From the NCBI RefSeq assembly GCF_003063645.1, contig NZ_NESJ01000010.1:1-64000 (forward strand): 64,000 nucleotides of DNA. The letters run 5' to 3'. This document shows, piece after piece, positions 37,550-48,086 of the stretch. The notes beneath the pieces are model-generated. The model was not told the DNA's origin. It searched no databases and saw only the letters and a list, made by a program, of their open reading frames with translations. Each line of letters starts with the position of its first letter. The first letter of the stretch is position 1. Origin of the DNA: Limnohabitans sp. 2KL-51. GTDB lineage: Bacteria; Pseudomonadota; Gammaproteobacteria; Burkholderiales; Burkholderiaceae_C. The translations under genes and the position numbers were made by a program.

Positions 37550-38583
37550 ACGAGCTGGACACCCTGGTCGAATCCGCCCGCCAGAGTTTTGTGCAGGCAC
37601 TGACACCTGCTGACCTGGAAAACGCCAAGGCCCAGTTTCTTGGCAAATCCGGACGCATCACCGAGTTGATGAAGGGCATGGCCGCTCTGAGCGTGGACGA
37701 CAAGAAAACCCGCGGTGCCGCCATCAACATCGCCAAGCAGGCGATCGAGACGGCTTTGAACGACCGCCGTCAGGCGCTGGCCGATGCAGAATTACAAGCG
37801 CAACTCAAAGCGGAAGCGCTCGATGTGACGCTGCCAGGGCGCAGTGCCAATGTCGGCGGTTTGCACCCCGTCTCACTTACTTTGGAGCGCGTCGAAAACA
37901 TTTTTGGCTCCATGGGCTTCGAAGTCGCCCAAGGCCCCGAGATCGAAACCGACTGGTTCAACTTCACCGCGCTGAATACACCCGAAGACCATCCGGCCCG
38001 CTCCATGCATGACACCTTCTATGTGGAAGGCGGTCACCTGCTGCGCACGCACACCAGCCCCATGCAAATCCGCCATGCAGTGCAGCACGTCAAGCGCTAC
38101 CGCAACCAAATTGATGCCGGTCAGGCCATGCCCGAAATCCGTGTCATTGCACCGGGTCGCACCTACCGCGTAGACAGCGACGCGACCCACTCGCCCATGT
38201 TTCACCAGTGTGAAGGCCTGTGGATTGGTGAGAACGTGAGCTTTAAGGACCTCAAAGTCGTGGTCACAGATTTTTGTCGTACCTTTTTTGAGAGCGACGA
38301 CTTGGTGCTGCGCTTTCGCCCGAGCTTCTTCCCCTTCACCGAACCCAGCGCCGAGATCGACATCCAGTTCCAAAGCGGCCCGCTGGCCGGTCGCTGGCTC
38401 GAAGTGGGCGGCTCCGGCCAAGTGCACCCGAACGTGGTGCGCAACATGGGCCTGGACACCGAGCGCTTCATTGGTTTTGCCTTTGGCATGGGCATGGACC
38501 GTTTCACCATGCTGCGCTACGGCGTGAACGACTTGCGCCTGTTCTTTGACGGCGATGTGCGCTTCCTGAGCCAGTTCCAGTAA
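37546..38583 (+). CDS. pheS: Phenylalanyl-tRNA synthetase alpha subunit
   Basis: Catalytic subunit of the heterotetrameric class II synthetase. The 345-residue protein has an N-terminal coiled-coil region (about 1-95) and the class II motifs in order: motif 1 near [15 protein letters not shown], motif 2 in [16 protein letters not shown], the FEGLW-like [13 protein letters not shown], and motif 3 [14 protein letters not shown]. The start codon overlaps the stop of a small upstream frame. Confidence 0.98.
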   Translation: MNELDTLVESARQSFVQALTPADLENAKAQFLGKSGRITELMKGMAALSVDDKKTRGAAINIAKQAIETALNDRRQALADAELQAQLKAEALDVTLPGRSANVGGLHPVSLTLERVENIFGSMGFEVAQGPEIETDWFNFTALNTPEDHPARSMHDTFYVEGGHLLRTHTSPMQIRHAVQHVKRYRNQIDAGQAMPEIRVIAPGRTYRVDSDATHSPMFHQCEGLWIGENVSFKDLKVVVTDFCRTFFESDDLVLRFRPSFFPFTEPSAEIDIQFQSGPLAGRWLEVGGSGQVHPNVVRNMGLDTERFIGFAFGMGMDRFTMLRYGVNDLRLFFDGDVRFLSQFQ

Positions 38584-38617
38584 TTCCCTCCCAAGTCCGA
38601 TACCCGAGACAAGAGTC

Positions 38618-41047
38618 ATGCAATTTCCTGAATCCTGGTTGCGCGAGTTCTGCAACCCGTCCCTGACCACCCAGCAGCTGGCCGATACCTTGACCATGGC
38701 CGGTCTCGAAGTGGAAGAGCTCGAGCCGGTGGCCCCACCGTTCACAAAGATCGTGGTTGGCGAAATCGTGGAAGCCGTGCAGCACCCCAACGCCGACCGC
38801 CTGCGCGTTTGCCAGGTGGACGTGGGGCAGGGCAGCCTGCTGAACATCGTGTGCGGCGCGCCCAATGCCCGCGTGGGCATCCGTGTGCCTTGCGCCATGG
38901 TGGGCGCTGAATTGCCACCCGGCGAAGACGGCAAACCTTTCTTGATCAAAGTGGGCAAGCTGCGCGGCGTGGAGAGCCAGGGCATGCTCTGCTCGGCCAA
39001 AGAATTGCAGATTGCCAATGACCACGGTGGCCTGCTGGAGTTGCCTGCAGATGCGCCTTTGGGTCAGAACATTCGCCAGTATTTGAACCTGGACGACACG
39101 CTGATGACGCTGAAGCTCACGCCCAATTTGGCGCATTGCTTGAGCGTGTACGGCATCGCCCGCGAGATGTCTGCCCTGACCGGTGCGCCATTGAAGGCCC
39201 CGACTTTCCTAGCGGTGGCTGCACAGGTCAGCGACAAGCTGGCTGTGAAAGTGAACGCGACGGACCTTTGCGGCCGTTTCAGCGGCCGTGTGGTCAAGGG
39301 CGTGAACACCCAAGCCCAAACACCGCAGTGGATGGTGGACCGCCTGGCCCGTTGTGGTCAGCGCAGCGTGAGCCCCCTGGTGGACATCTCCAACTACGTG
39401 ATGTTCGAGTTCGGCCGGCCTTCGCACATTTTTGACCTCGACAAGATCCATGGTGGCCTGCAGGTGCGCTGGGGCCAGACCGGCGAAACGCTCAAGCTGC
39501 TCAATGGCAACACCGTGACCGTGGACGACAAGGTGGGTGTGATCGCCGATGACAGCCAGGTCGAATCGCTGGCGGGCATCATGGGTGGTGACGCTACCGC
39601 CGTGTCCGACGACACCCAAAACATCTACATCGAAGCCGCCTTTTGGTGGCCCACCTCGATTGCTGGCCGCTCGCGGCGCTTCAACTTCTCGACCGATGCC
39701 GGTCACCGCTTTGAGCGTGGTGTGGACCCGCAGCTGACGGTCGAACACATTGAGCGCATCACCCAGTTGGTGCTCGACATTTGCGGCACGCCCGAAACAA
39801 AGGTCGGCCCGATTGACGACCAGATTTTGAACATCCCAGCGATCACCCCCGTCACCCTGCGCGTGGCCCGTGCGGTCAAGGTGATTGGCATGCCTTTGAC
39901 CCAGCAGCAATGCGCTGACGCTTTGCGCGGCCTGGGCTTGCAAGTGGCCGAAGGGCAGGGCACCGTCACCGTGACGCCACCCAGCTTTCGCTTTGACCTG
40001 CAAATTGAAGAAGACCTGATTGAGGAAGTGGCCCGCATGGTGGGTTACAACAACCTGCCCACGAACCCGCCGCTGGCCCCCATCACCGCAAAGGTGCGCC
40101 GCGAGACTGAGCGCAGCCCGTCCACCGTGCGCCGTGCCATTGCCGCGCTGGGTTACCAGGAAACCATCAACTACAGCTTTGTCGAAGAAGCTTGGGAAAA
40201 AGACTTGGCGGGCAACGCCAGCCCGATCCGCCTGCTCAACCCGATTGCCAGCCAGATGAGCGTGATGCGCTCCAGCCTGATCGGCTCGCTACTCCAGGTG
40301 GTCAAGTTCAACGCCGATCGCAAGGCCGACCGCGTTCGTGTGTTCGAGTTGGGGCGAGTGTTTTTGCGCAATGCCTCTGTTCAAAGCAACGACACCACGG
40401 TAGAAGGTTTTGACCAGCCCATGAAAGTCTCAGGTATGGCTTGGGGCCCCTTGGAGCCGCTGAACTGGACCGGCAAGTCGCGGCTGGTGGATTTCTTCGA
40501 CGTCAAAGCAGATGTCGAGCGCTTGCTGGCCCCGGCCCAGGCTGAATTCGTGGCCGCCGAACACCCTGCTTTACACCCTGGCCGCTCTGCCCAAGTGCTG
40601 CTTAACGGCCGTGTGATCGGTCATGTGGGTGAATTGAACCCGCGCTGGCGTCAGGCCTGGGACTTGCCGCACGCGCCTGTTGTGTTCGAGCTTGACTTGG
40701 ATGCGGTTAGCCAGCGTAGCGTGCCCGTGGCCAAGCTCGTGGCCAAGTGGCAAGCGGTGGAACGCGACATCGCCGTGATCGTGCGCGAGCAGGTCACCCA
40801 TGACCAGTTGATGCAGGCCATCCACAGCGCCGAGACTCAGGGTTTGCTGCGCCATGCGGTGCTGTTCGATGTCTACCGCCCCAAGGCCGAAGTGACTGGC
40901 GGTTTGGCGGAGGGCGAAAAAAGTCTGGCGGTGCGTTTGAGCTTGCACAGCGATGAGGCCACCTTGACCGATGCCCAGATCGAAGCCGCCATGGGTGCCG
41001 TCATGGCCAGCCTGTCAGAGCGAGTTTCTGCGCGTTTGCGTAGCTGA
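38618..41047 (+). CDS. pheT: Phenylalanyl-tRNA synthetase beta subunit
   Basis: Large non-catalytic subunit with editing activity. The 809-residue protein has the N-terminal tRNA-binding fold (EIVEAVQHPNADRLRVCQVD, about 40-150), the B3/B4 editing domain (VDISNYVMFEFGRPSHIFDLDKI), the B5 domain, and the C-terminal anticodon-binding fold ending in a typical SERVSARLR. It starts 34 nt after pheS and is followed 9 nt later by ihfA. Confidence 0.98.
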   Translation: MQFPESWLREFCNPSLTTQQLADTLTMAGLEVEELEPVAPPFTKIVVGEIVEAVQHPNADRLRVCQVDVGQGSLLNIVCGAPNARVGIRVPCAMVGAELPPGEDGKPFLIKVGKLRGVESQGMLCSAKELQIANDHGGLLELPADAPLGQNIRQYLNLDDTLMTLKLTPNLAHCLSVYGIAREMSALTGAPLKAPTFLAVAAQVSDKLAVKVNATDLCGRFSGRVVKGVNTQAQTPQWMVDRLARCGQRSVSPLVDISNYVMFEFGRPSHIFDLDKIHGGLQVRWGQTGETLKLLNGNTVTVDDKVGVIADDSQVESLAGIMGGDATAVSDDTQNIYIEAAFWWPTSIAGRSRRFNFSTDAGHRFERGVDPQLTVEHIERITQLVLDICGTPETKVGPIDDQILNIPAITPVTLRVARAVKVIGMPLTQQQCADALRGLGLQVAEGQGTVTVTPPSFRFDLQIEEDLIEEVARMVGYNNLPTNPPLAPITAKVRRETERSPSTVRRAIAALGYQETINYSFVEEAWEKDLAGNASPIRLLNPIASQMSVMRSSLIGSLLQVVKFNADRKADRVRVFELGRVFLRNASVQSNDTTVEGFDQPMKVSGMAWGPLEPLNWTGKSRLVDFFDVKADVERLLAPAQAEFVAAEHPALHPGRSAQVLLNGRVIGHVGELNPRWRQAWDLPHAPVVFELDLDAVSQRSVPVAKLVAKWQAVERDIAVIVREQVTHDQLMQAIHSAETQGLLRHAVLFDVYRPKAEVTGGLAEGEKSLAVRLSLHSDEATLTDAQIEAAMGAVMASLSERVSARLRS

Positions 41048-41056
41048 GGGCGTGCC

Positions 41057-41407
41057 ATGCAAATCAGTTTTGAATCTCTCGAAACACCGGCCCTGACCAA
41101 GGCGCATTTGGCCGATTTGTTGTTCGAGCAGATTGGCTTGAACAAGCGCGAGTCCAAGGACATGGTTGATGCGTTCTTTGACCTGATGGTGGACAGCCTG
41201 ATTGCGGGTGACGATGTGAAGATTTCCGGTTTCGGCAATTTCCAGATCCGCACCAAGGCAGCGCGTCCCGGGCGCAACCCGCGCACCGGAGAATTGATCC
41301 CGATTGATGCACGTCGTGTCGCGACCTTCCATGCCAGCCATAAGCTCAAGGCCTTGATTCAGGGCGATACCGTTGACGACGAGGGTGTGGAGACGTTGGG
41401 CCGCTGA
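41057..41407 (+). CDS. ihfA: Integration host factor alpha subunit
   Basis: Sequence-specific DNA-bending protein, heterodimer with IhfB. The 116-residue protein shows the HU/IHF fold: [28 protein letters not shown], then the beta-ribbon arm with [22 protein letters not shown] and the minor-groove proline. It has a short acidic extension at the C-terminus. It ends the thrS-pheST cluster, as in E. coli. Confidence 0.97.
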   Translation: MQISFESLETPALTKAHLADLLFEQIGLNKRESKDMVDAFFDLMVDSLIAGDDVKISGFGNFQIRTKAARPGRNPRTGELIPIDARRVATFHASHKLKALIQGDTVDDEGVETLGR

Positions 41408-41428
41408 TTCATTTTGATTGGAGTGCGC

Positions 41429-41776
41429 ATGTTGTTCAAGTTCAAATCCCAAGTGACCAGCGACCTCATCATGCTGGAGGGCGATGGGCGCAGGCTGCTG
41501 AAAATCATGTTGGGTCACGACCCTGACAAAGGCATTATTTTGGTAAAGGACCTGCCCGCGGCAATTGCCAAGCTGGAGTCGGCTGTGGCCCAGGACGAGG
41601 CGGCTCGTTTGCATCGCAGCCAGGAGGCGAAAAGAGCTTTGGCGCCAAAAGACAGCCCACAAGACGCCTTTGGCGAAGCCCTGAACCCGGTGCGTCTTGC
41701 GCAACGGGCGAGCCCCATGCTCAAGATGCTCAAGCACTGCGTGGCTGACCCGGCAGACATGGTCTGGGGCGTTTGA
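41429..41776 (+). CDS. DUF1840 family protein
   Basis: 115-residue soluble protein. The N-terminus MLFKFKSQVTSDLIMLEGDGRRLLKIMLG and the C-terminal PMLKMLKHCVADPADMVWGV are typical of DUF1840, a family of unknown role. The ATG at 41429 follows GGAG by 5 nt. It starts 22 nt after ihfA, so it is probably cotranscribed. Confidence 0.85.
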   Translation: MLFKFKSQVTSDLIMLEGDGRRLLKIMLGHDPDKGIILVKDLPAAIAKLESAVAQDEAARLHRSQEAKRALAPKDSPQDAFGEALNPVRLAQRASPMLKMLKHCVADPADMVWGV

Positions 41777-41779
41777 CCT

Positions 41780-42304
41780 TCAGCTTGGCCGCTTGCTGAA
41801 CACGGTGCCACCGAGTTTAGCGCCGGGCTTGATTTGCCGCTTGGCAAACCAGCCCTGGTTCATTTCCAGTACGAAGCGCACGGGTTTGCTGGAGCAGTGC
41901 GAGTCATCGCTTTGTGGCTGCATGTCGGCTAAGTTGACGATGGTGCCATCGTCTTCGACAAAAGCCGCAGTCAAAGGAATCAGCGTGTTGCGCATCCAAA
42001 AGCATTGGGTGCTCGCCTGCTCAAACACGAAAAGCATGCCCTCGTGAAGCGGCATGTCCTTGCGCCACATCAGACCAATCTGGCGCTGCTCGGGGGTTTG
42101 GGCCAATTGCACATCGAGGCGGTGCATGCCAGCCGTCAACTGCGTCCGAGCCAGGCCCAATTGAGGCCCGGAGCTGGACTGGGCTGACGCCAGTGATCCG
42201 GCCAGCAGCAGGCTGCAGCCGATCCAGCACTCAACGCTGAGCCTGAAAAAATCTCGTGCAATGTCGAAAAAAGAGCGATAAAGCAAAAAGAAGAGCTTGG
42301 TCAT
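41780..42304 (-). CDS. DUF192 family exported protein
   Basis: 174 residues. A hydrophobic N-terminal stretch to about residue 42 (SLLLAGSLASAQ) is likely a signal peptide, although the long hydrophobic run with several charged residues before it suggests that a later start is possible. The rest is DUF192: VQLAQTPEQRQIGLMWRKDM, LFVFEQASTQCFWMRNTLIPLTAAFVEDDG. The function of the family is unknown. It converges with DUF1840, with only 3 bp between them. Confidence 0.82.
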   Translation of the reverse strand: MTKLFFLLYRSFFDIARDFFRLSVECWIGCSLLLAGSLASAQSSSGPQLGLARTQLTAGMHRLDVQLAQTPEQRQIGLMWRKDMPLHEGMLFVFEQASTQCFWMRNTLIPLTAAFVEDDGTIVNLADMQPQSDDSHCSSKPVRFVLEMNQGWFAKRQIKPGAKLGGTVFSKRPS

Positions 42305-42417
42305 GGTCGGGGGGATGCAGTAAAGAATCAGACCTAAGGATAACCCTGGCCAGCTTGGACCCGTTCAGGAGACGGTCACAACCCGTGCAAAACCCCGCGC
42401 CATCCGCTTTTCTGTAC

Positions 42418-42726
42418 TTAAGGGGTGCTGTTGCTGGAAACTTGGCCGTCATCCGCCTCGTCTGGCTCGCTAAGGCCTGCCAAAGCGTTGTCTGAGGGCC
42501 TTCCAGCAGATGGCAGGGCTTGTGACGCGGCCTGGATGTTCGCGGCCATCAGGCCCTTGGCGCCTTGGGTCAGCTCAAAATCGACGCGCTGGCCTTCCTT
42601 GAGGCTTTTGAAGCCCTCCATCTGGATGGCCGAGAAATGGGCAAAGGCGTCTGCGCCGCCGCCGTCGGGTTGAATGAAGCCAAAACCTTTGGCATCGTTG
42701 AACCATTTGACCGTGCCACTGGGCAT
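42418..42726 (-). CDS. Cold-shock domain protein with C-terminal extension
   Basis: Single-stranded nucleic-acid binding protein. Residues 1-65 form a CSD with [18 protein letters not shown] (RNP1 KGFGFI) and a modified RNP2, DAFAHF instead of the usual VFVHF. Residues 66-102 are a low-complexity Ala/Ser/Glu/Asp tail, an extension often seen in Burkholderiales. GGAGAT lies upstream of the ATG. Confidence 0.9.
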   Translation of the reverse strand: MPSGTVKWFNDAKGFGFIQPDGGGADAFAHFSAIQMEGFKSLKEGQRVDFELTQGAKGLMAANIQAASQALPSAGRPSDNALAGLSEPDEADDGQVSSNSTP

Positions 42727-42886
42727 ACGATATCTCCGTAATTTTTATTTGAAGTCTCAGTTTGAGTAATTCAAAGCGAATTTGTCAATGTGAGGTTTTC
42801 CCGGGGTGCAGCATTTGTGCCGAAGGTGGCCAAGACTTTTCAGACCCCGGGCTCAAAGGGCTTAAAAGCACCGATAGAATGAAATC

Positions 42887-43246
42887 ATGGCAACGAAAAA
42901 ACCTTCCAATCCCACGCTGCCGATCGTGACCCCGCGTGCGCCCGATGGCGGCGACGCCGTGGTCCTCGAAAGACGTGCCCAGAAAGTAAAACCGCCCCAG
43001 TTGTATCAGGTGGCGATGCTCAATGACGACTTCACCCCGATGGAATTCGTGGTGATGGTGATCCAGGAGTTTTTCAGCAAAGACCGAGAAGCGGCCACAC
43101 AAATCATGCTCAAAATCCACTTGGATGGCAAAGGCGTGTGTGGTGTTTACTCTCGCGACGTGGCCGCCACCAAGGTCGATCAGGTGCTGGACGCAGCCAA
43201 ACAGGCTGGACATCCGCTGCAATGTGTCAGTGAACCCATTGAATAA
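42887..43246 (+). CDS. clpS: ATP-dependent Clp protease adaptor ClpS
   Basis: Delivers N-end-rule substrates to ClpAP. The 119-residue protein has a disordered N-terminus (about 1-36) and the ClpS core: [28 protein letters not shown], with the Met and Asp-Asp positions that form the hydrophobic and alpha-amino pocket. It lies 60 nt before clpA. Confidence 0.97.
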   Translation: MATKKPSNPTLPIVTPRAPDGGDAVVLERRAQKVKPPQLYQVAMLNDDFTPMEFVVMVIQEFFSKDREAATQIMLKIHLDGKGVCGVYSRDVAATKVDQVLDAAKQAGHPLQCVSEPIE

Positions 43247-43306
43247 GTCGGTATGCCCCCCACCTCCCATTCATCTCATTTACTCAGCAAGGCATAAGGA
43301 AATCAC

Positions 43307-45640
43307 ATGATTGCCCAAGAATTGGAAGTCAGCTTGCACATGGCCTTTGTTGAAGCCCGTCAACAGCGCCACGAATTCATCACCGTTGAGCACTTGCTGC
43401 TGGCCCTGCTGGACAACCCCAGCGCGGCCGAAGTGCTGCGCGCTTGCGCCGCCAACATCGATGATTTGCGCAAAGCCTTGAGCAATTTCATCAAGGACAA
43501 CACCCCGCAGGTCGCCGGTACTGAAGAGGTGGACACGCAGCCCACATTGGGGTTTCAACGCGTGATCCAGCGCGCCATCATGCATGTGCAATCCACAGGC
43601 AACGGCAAAAAAGAGGTCACGGGTGCCAACGTGCTGGTGGCTATTTTTGGCGAAAAAGACTCGCACGCCGTGTATTACTTGCACCAGCAGGGCATCACAC
43701 GTTTGGATGTGGTCAATTTCATTGCCCACGGCATTCGCAAGACCGATCCGCCCGAGGCGGCCAAATCTGATGCGCCCGCCAGCTCCGAAACCGAAGAGGC
43801 CAGCGGTGGTGAGCGCAACGAAAAAGCCTCGCCGCTGGAGCAGTTCACGAACAACCTCAATCAGGCAGCCAAAGAAGGCAAGATCGACCCGCTGATCGGC
43901 CGTGAATACGAAGTGGAACGCACGATCCAAATTTTATGCCGCCGTCGCAAAAACAACCCGCTGCTGGTCGGCGAAGCCGGCGTGGGTAAAACGGCGATTG
44001 CTGAAGGCTTGGCTTGGCGCATCACGCAAGGCACTGTGCCTGACATCCTGGCCGAAGCCACTGTGTATTCGCTGGATATGGGCGCGCTGCTCGCAGGGAC
44101 CAAGTACCGGGGTGACTTCGAACAACGCCTCAAGGGCGTGCTCAAGTCTCTCAAGGAAAAACCCAACGGTATCCTCTTCATCGATGAAATCCACACCCTG
44201 ATCGGTGCGGGTGCGGCCTCGGGCGGGACCCTGGACGCCTCCAACTTGCTCAAGCCAGCGCTCTCCAGTGGCCAGCTCAAGTGCATCGGCGCAACCACAT
44301 TCACCGAATACCGTGGCATCTTTGAAAAAGACGCCGCTTTGTCGCGTCGTTTTCAGAAAGTGGACGTGGTCGAGCCCACGGTGTCCGAGACCGTGGACAT
44401 CCTCAAAGGCCTCAAGAGCCGCTTTGAAGACCACCACAGCGTCAAATACACCAACGCGGCGTTGCAGGCTGCCGCTGAGTTGTCGGCCAAGTTCATCAAC
44501 GACCGCCAACTGCCCGACAAGGCGATTGACGTGATCGATGAAGCTGGGGCTGCCCAGCGCATCCAGGTGGCCTCCAAACGCAAAAAGACGATTGGCAAGG
44601 CCGAGATTGAGGACATCGTCGCCAAGATCGCCCGCATCCCGCCGACCAACGTGTCCAACGACGACCGGAGTAAGCTGCAGACTATCGAGCGTGACCTCAA
44701 ATCGGTGGTGTTTGGCCAAGACAAAGCCATTGAAGTGTTGGCCTCTGCAGTCAAGATGGCCCGCTCCGGCCTGGGCAAGACCGACAAGCCGATTGGCTCC
44801 TTCCTGTTCTCGGGCCCCACGGGCGTGGGCAAGACGGAGGCGGCCAAGCAACTGGCCTACATCATGGGCATAGAGCTCATCCGCTTTGACATGTCAGAGT
44901 ACATGGAGCGCCATGCCGTGAGCCGCCTGATCGGCGCACCCCCTGGCTATGTAGGCTTTGACCAAGGCGGCCTGTTGACTGAGGCGGTGACCAAAAAGCC
45001 CCATTGCGTGCTCTTGCTCGACGAGATCGAAAAAGCCCACCCGGACATCTTCAACGTGCTGTTGCAGGTGATGGACCACGGCACCTTGACCGACAACAAC
45101 GGGCGCAAGGCCGACTTCCGCAATGTGATCATCATCATGACCACCAACGCGGGGGCAGAGACCATGAACAAGGCGACCATTGGTTTCACCAACCCGCGTG
45201 CGGCAGGCGATGAAATGGCCGACATCAAGCGACTCTTCACCCCTGAGTTCCGCAACCGCTTGGATGCGATGGTCAGCTTCAAGCCTCTGGACGCACAGAT
45301 CATCTTGCGTGTGGTGGATAAATTCTTGCTGCAACTGGAAACCCAGTTGGGCGAGAAAAAGGTGGAAGTCACCTTCACCGACGCCTTGCGCAAGTTTTTG
45401 GGTAAAAAGGGTTTCGATCCGCTCATGGGCGCGCGTCCGATGCAGCGCCTGATCCAAGACACGATTCGCAAGGCCTTGGCCGACGAATTGCTGTTCGGTC
45501 GCCTGACCGAGGGTGGACGCCTGACGGTGGACATCGACGACAAGGACGAGGTGTTGCTGGACATCACGCCTAACCCGAAAAAGGAAAGTCGCGCTTCGCG
45601 TTCCGAGCCTACCGAGCCAGAAGAAGCGACTGCGGATTAA
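43307..45640 (+). CDS. clpA: ATP-dependent Clp protease ATP-binding subunit ClpA
   Basis: Unfoldase for ClpP. The 777-residue protein has the ClpN domain (1-145), first AAA+ module with GEAGVGKT (222-229), no long middle coiled coil (unlike ClpB), and a second module with GPTGVGKT (503-510). An acidic C-terminal tail follows. AAGGAAATC precedes the ATG. Together with clpS it forms the usual operon; clpP is not in this window. Confidence 0.98.
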   Translation: MIAQELEVSLHMAFVEARQQRHEFITVEHLLLALLDNPSAAEVLRACAANIDDLRKALSNFIKDNTPQVAGTEEVDTQPTLGFQRVIQRAIMHVQSTGNGKKEVTGANVLVAIFGEKDSHAVYYLHQQGITRLDVVNFIAHGIRKTDPPEAAKSDAPASSETEEASGGERNEKASPLEQFTNNLNQAAKEGKIDPLIGREYEVERTIQILCRRRKNNPLLVGEAGVGKTAIAEGLAWRITQGTVPDILAEATVYSLDMGALLAGTKYRGDFEQRLKGVLKSLKEKPNGILFIDEIHTLIGAGAASGGTLDASNLLKPALSSGQLKCIGATTFTEYRGIFEKDAALSRRFQKVDVVEPTVSETVDILKGLKSRFEDHHSVKYTNAALQAAAELSAKFINDRQLPDKAIDVIDEAGAAQRIQVASKRKKTIGKAEIEDIVAKIARIPPTNVSNDDRSKLQTIERDLKSVVFGQDKAIEVLASAVKMARSGLGKTDKPIGSFLFSGPTGVGKTEAAKQLAYIMGIELIRFDMSEYMERHAVSRLIGAPPGYVGFDQGGLLTEAVTKKPHCVLLLDEIEKAHPDIFNVLLQVMDHGTLTDNNGRKADFRNVIIIMTTNAGAETMNKATIGFTNPRAAGDEMADIKRLFTPEFRNRLDAMVSFKPLDAQIILRVVDKFLLQLETQLGEKKVEVTFTDALRKFLGKKGFDPLMGARPMQRLIQDTIRKALADELLFGRLTEGGRLTVDIDDKDEVLLDITPNPKKESRASRSEPTEPEEATAD

Positions 45641-45685
45641 GGCCCGCGCATGCGTCCTGGTCCTTTTTTCGGATACGGGATTATC

Positions 45686-45712
45686 AAAAAGGCCCTTCGG
45701 GGCCCTTTTTTT
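45686..45712. terminator. Bidirectional terminator between clpA and the HerA-like gene
   Basis: AAAAAGGCCC and GGGCC(C)TTTTT form a stem closed by a TTCG tetraloop with one bulged C and T-runs on both strands. The flanking genes converge here. Confidence 0.88.
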
Positions 45713-45738
45713 CTAAGTCGCAGACTGTTGGCTTGTCC

Positions 45739-47280
45739 TTACCTGCGCCGGCCACTTCCCAGTAAGTTGCCCAGTACCCCGCGCACGATTTCTCTGCCAA
45801 TGGCCGAGCCCACCGTGCGCACGGCACTTTTGACCACCAACTGGGCCACCCCATCGCGTTGCCCACCGCGCGGGCCTGAGCTGCCAAACAGCATGTCAGA
45901 CAGCCCACCCATCAGACCACCGCCGGCCGGCTCGGCCGCAGTTGCGGTTTGCCCAGTCAAGGGGTTGTTGGTGTTAGCTTGTCCGGTAACGGTAGCGGTG
46001 GCGGTGGCTTGGCCCTTGATTTTTTCGTAAGCCGAGTCCCGGTCCTGGACTTGTTCGTACACCCCGGCCACCAAAGAGCCCTGAATCAGTGACTGGCGCT
46101 GGGCGGGGGTGATGGGGCCGAGTTGGCTGCCTGGTGGCAACACAAACACGCGCTCGGTCTCGCAGGGGCGGCCCTTGGCGTCCAGAAAACTCACCAAGGC
46201 CTCGCCTACGGCCAGCTCGGTGATGGCGGCCTCGATGTCCAGTCCGGCCTTGGGGCGCATGGTTTGCGCGGTGGATTTCACGGCTTTTTGATCACGCGGA
46301 GTGTACGCTCGCAGGGCGTGCTGCACCCGGTTGCCCAACTGGCCCAGCACGCTGTCGGGGATGTCCAGCGGGTTTTGTGTGACGAAGTACACCCCCACGC
46401 CTTTGGAGCGCACCAAGCGCACCACCAGCTCAATGCGCTCGACCAGGACCGCTGGCGCGTCCTTGAACAGCAAGTGCGCTTCGTCGAAAAAGAAGACCAG
46501 CTTGGGCTTTTCCTGATCACCGATTTCGGGCAGCACCTCGAACAACTCCGACAGCATCCACAACAAGAAGGTGGCGTACAGGCGCGGCGAGTTCATGAGC
46601 TTGTCGGCCGCCAGGATGTTCACCACCCCCTGGCCCTGCGCGTCGGTCTGCATGAAGTCTTCGATGTTGAGCATGGGCTCGCCAAAGAATTGATCACCGC
46701 CCTGGGTTTCGATTTGCACCAAGCCGCGCTGGATGGCTCCGATGCTGGCGGCGCTGATGTTGCCGTACTCGGTGGTGAACTGTTTGGCGTTGTCCCCCAC
46801 GTACTGCAGCATCGCCCGCAGGTCTTTCATGTCCAGCAGCAGCAAGCCGTTGTCATCTGCGATCTTGAACACCAGGTTCAGCACCCCGGCCTGGGTGTCG
46901 TTCAGGCCCAACATGCGGGTCAGCAACAAGGGTCCCATGTCCGATATGGTGGCGCGAACCGGGTGCCCTTGCTCGCCAAAGACGTCCCACAAAGTGGTGG
47001 GACAGGCCAGGGGCTCTGGCAGAGAAAGCCCCCGGTCTTTCAGCACAGCAGCCAGCTTGTCGGCGATCTTGCCCGCTTGGCTAACCCCGGTCAGGTCGCC
47101 TTTGACGTCCGCCATGAAGACCGGCACGCCCAGACGCGAAAAGTTTTCGGCCAAGGTTTGCAAGGTCACGGTTTTGCCGGTGCCGGTGGCCCCGGTGATC
47201 AAGCCGTGGCGGTTGGCCAGACCCGGCAGCAGGTGACACTGCGCTTGGGCATTTTGAGCAATCAACATGGGATCAGCCAT
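45739..47280 (-). CDS. HerA-like NTPase (DUF853 family)
   Basis: 513 residues. P-loop GATGTGKT lies near residue 30 and FFDEAHLLF is a Walker B-like acidic motif; the arrangement is that of HerA/FtsK-type DNA-translocating ATPases in the DUF853 family. The C-terminus is Gly/Arg-rich and ends in LLGSGRRR. The ATG ending at 47280 has GGAGGAG directly upstream. The role in DNA or membrane processes is not established for this clade. Confidence 0.88.
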   Translation of the reverse strand: MADPMLIAQNAQAQCHLLPGLANRHGLITGATGTGKTVTLQTLAENFSRLGVPVFMADVKGDLTGVSQAGKIADKLAAVLKDRGLSLPEPLACPTTLWDVFGEQGHPVRATISDMGPLLLTRMLGLNDTQAGVLNLVFKIADDNGLLLLDMKDLRAMLQYVGDNAKQFTTEYGNISAASIGAIQRGLVQIETQGGDQFFGEPMLNIEDFMQTDAQGQGVVNILAADKLMNSPRLYATFLLWMLSELFEVLPEIGDQEKPKLVFFFDEAHLLFKDAPAVLVERIELVVRLVRSKGVGVYFVTQNPLDIPDSVLGQLGNRVQHALRAYTPRDQKAVKSTAQTMRPKAGLDIEAAITELAVGEALVSFLDAKGRPCETERVFVLPPGSQLGPITPAQRQSLIQGSLVAGVYEQVQDRDSAYEKIKGQATATATVTGQANTNNPLTGQTATAAEPAGGGLMGGLSDMLFGSSGPRGGQRDGVAQLVVKSAVRTVGSAIGREIVRGVLGNLLGSGRRR

Positions 47281-47351
47281 CAAAAATCTCCTCCCCGGAG
47301 TGAAAAGTAAAATCAAGACTCTAGATTAAATCAACATTCAAGGAATTTCCG

Positions 47352-48077
47352 ATGGCTGGCCACAGTAAATGGGCAAATATTCAGCACCGCAAGGGGCGGC
47401 AAGACGAAAAGCGCCAACGGATCTGGACCCGCGTGGTGCGTGAAATCATGGTTGCGGCCCGCACGGGCGGCGGCGACGTCAGCGCCAACCCCCGGCTACG
47501 CCTGGCCATCGAGAAGGCCAAAGCGGCCAATATGCCAGCCGACACCATCAAGCGCAACGTGGACAAGGCCACCGGCAATCTGGAGGGTGTGACTTACGAG
47601 GAAATCCGATACGAAGGCTACGGCATTGGTGGCGCGGCCATCATCGTGGACACCATGACCGACAACCGGGTACGCACCGTGGCCGAAATGCGCCATGCGC
47701 TGAGCAAACACGGCGGCAATCTGGGCACCGAGGGCTCGGTGGCGTTCCAATTCAAACACTGCGGTCAACTCATCTTCGCCCCCGGCACTTCGGAGGACCG
47801 GGTCATGGAGGTGGCGTTGGAAGCCGGTGCCCAAGACGTGCTCACCGACGAGGAGGGCGCGATCGAGGTCTTGACCACACCCGCTGATTTTGAAGCTGTG
47901 AAAAACGCGCTGGAGGCCGCTGGACTGGTGGCCGATATGGCTGAAGTCACTTGGCGTGCCGAAAATTCTGTGTCTTTGTCCGGCGATGGGGCAGCCAAAA
48001 TGCAAAAATTATTGGATATATTGGAAGACTTGGACGATGTACAAAATGTGTTCCACAACGCTGAATTTGAAGATTAA
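47352..48077 (+). CDS. yebC: YebC/PmpR family protein
   Basis: 241 residues starting [18 protein letters not shown], the standard N-terminus. Family members are reported both as transcriptional regulators and as factors that relieve ribosome stalling at proline runs. Length is normal, with three domains. AAGGAA lies upstream of the ATG. It is followed 9 nt later by purD. Confidence 0.96.
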   Translation: MAGHSKWANIQHRKGRQDEKRQRIWTRVVREIMVAARTGGGDVSANPRLRLAIEKAKAANMPADTIKRNVDKATGNLEGVTYEEIRYEGYGIGGAAIIVDTMTDNRVRTVAEMRHALSKHGGNLGTEGSVAFQFKHCGQLIFAPGTSEDRVMEVALEAGAQDVLTDEEGAIEVLTTPADFEAVKNALEAAGLVADMAEVTWRAENSVSLSGDGAAKMQKLLDILEDLDDVQNVFHNAEFED

Positions 48078-48086
48078 GGAAGTTGG

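Noticed and set aside
46123..47310. 395-codon frame antisense to the HerA-like gene
   Set aside because: Low-complexity, Gln/His-rich shadow of a well supported gene on the other strand.
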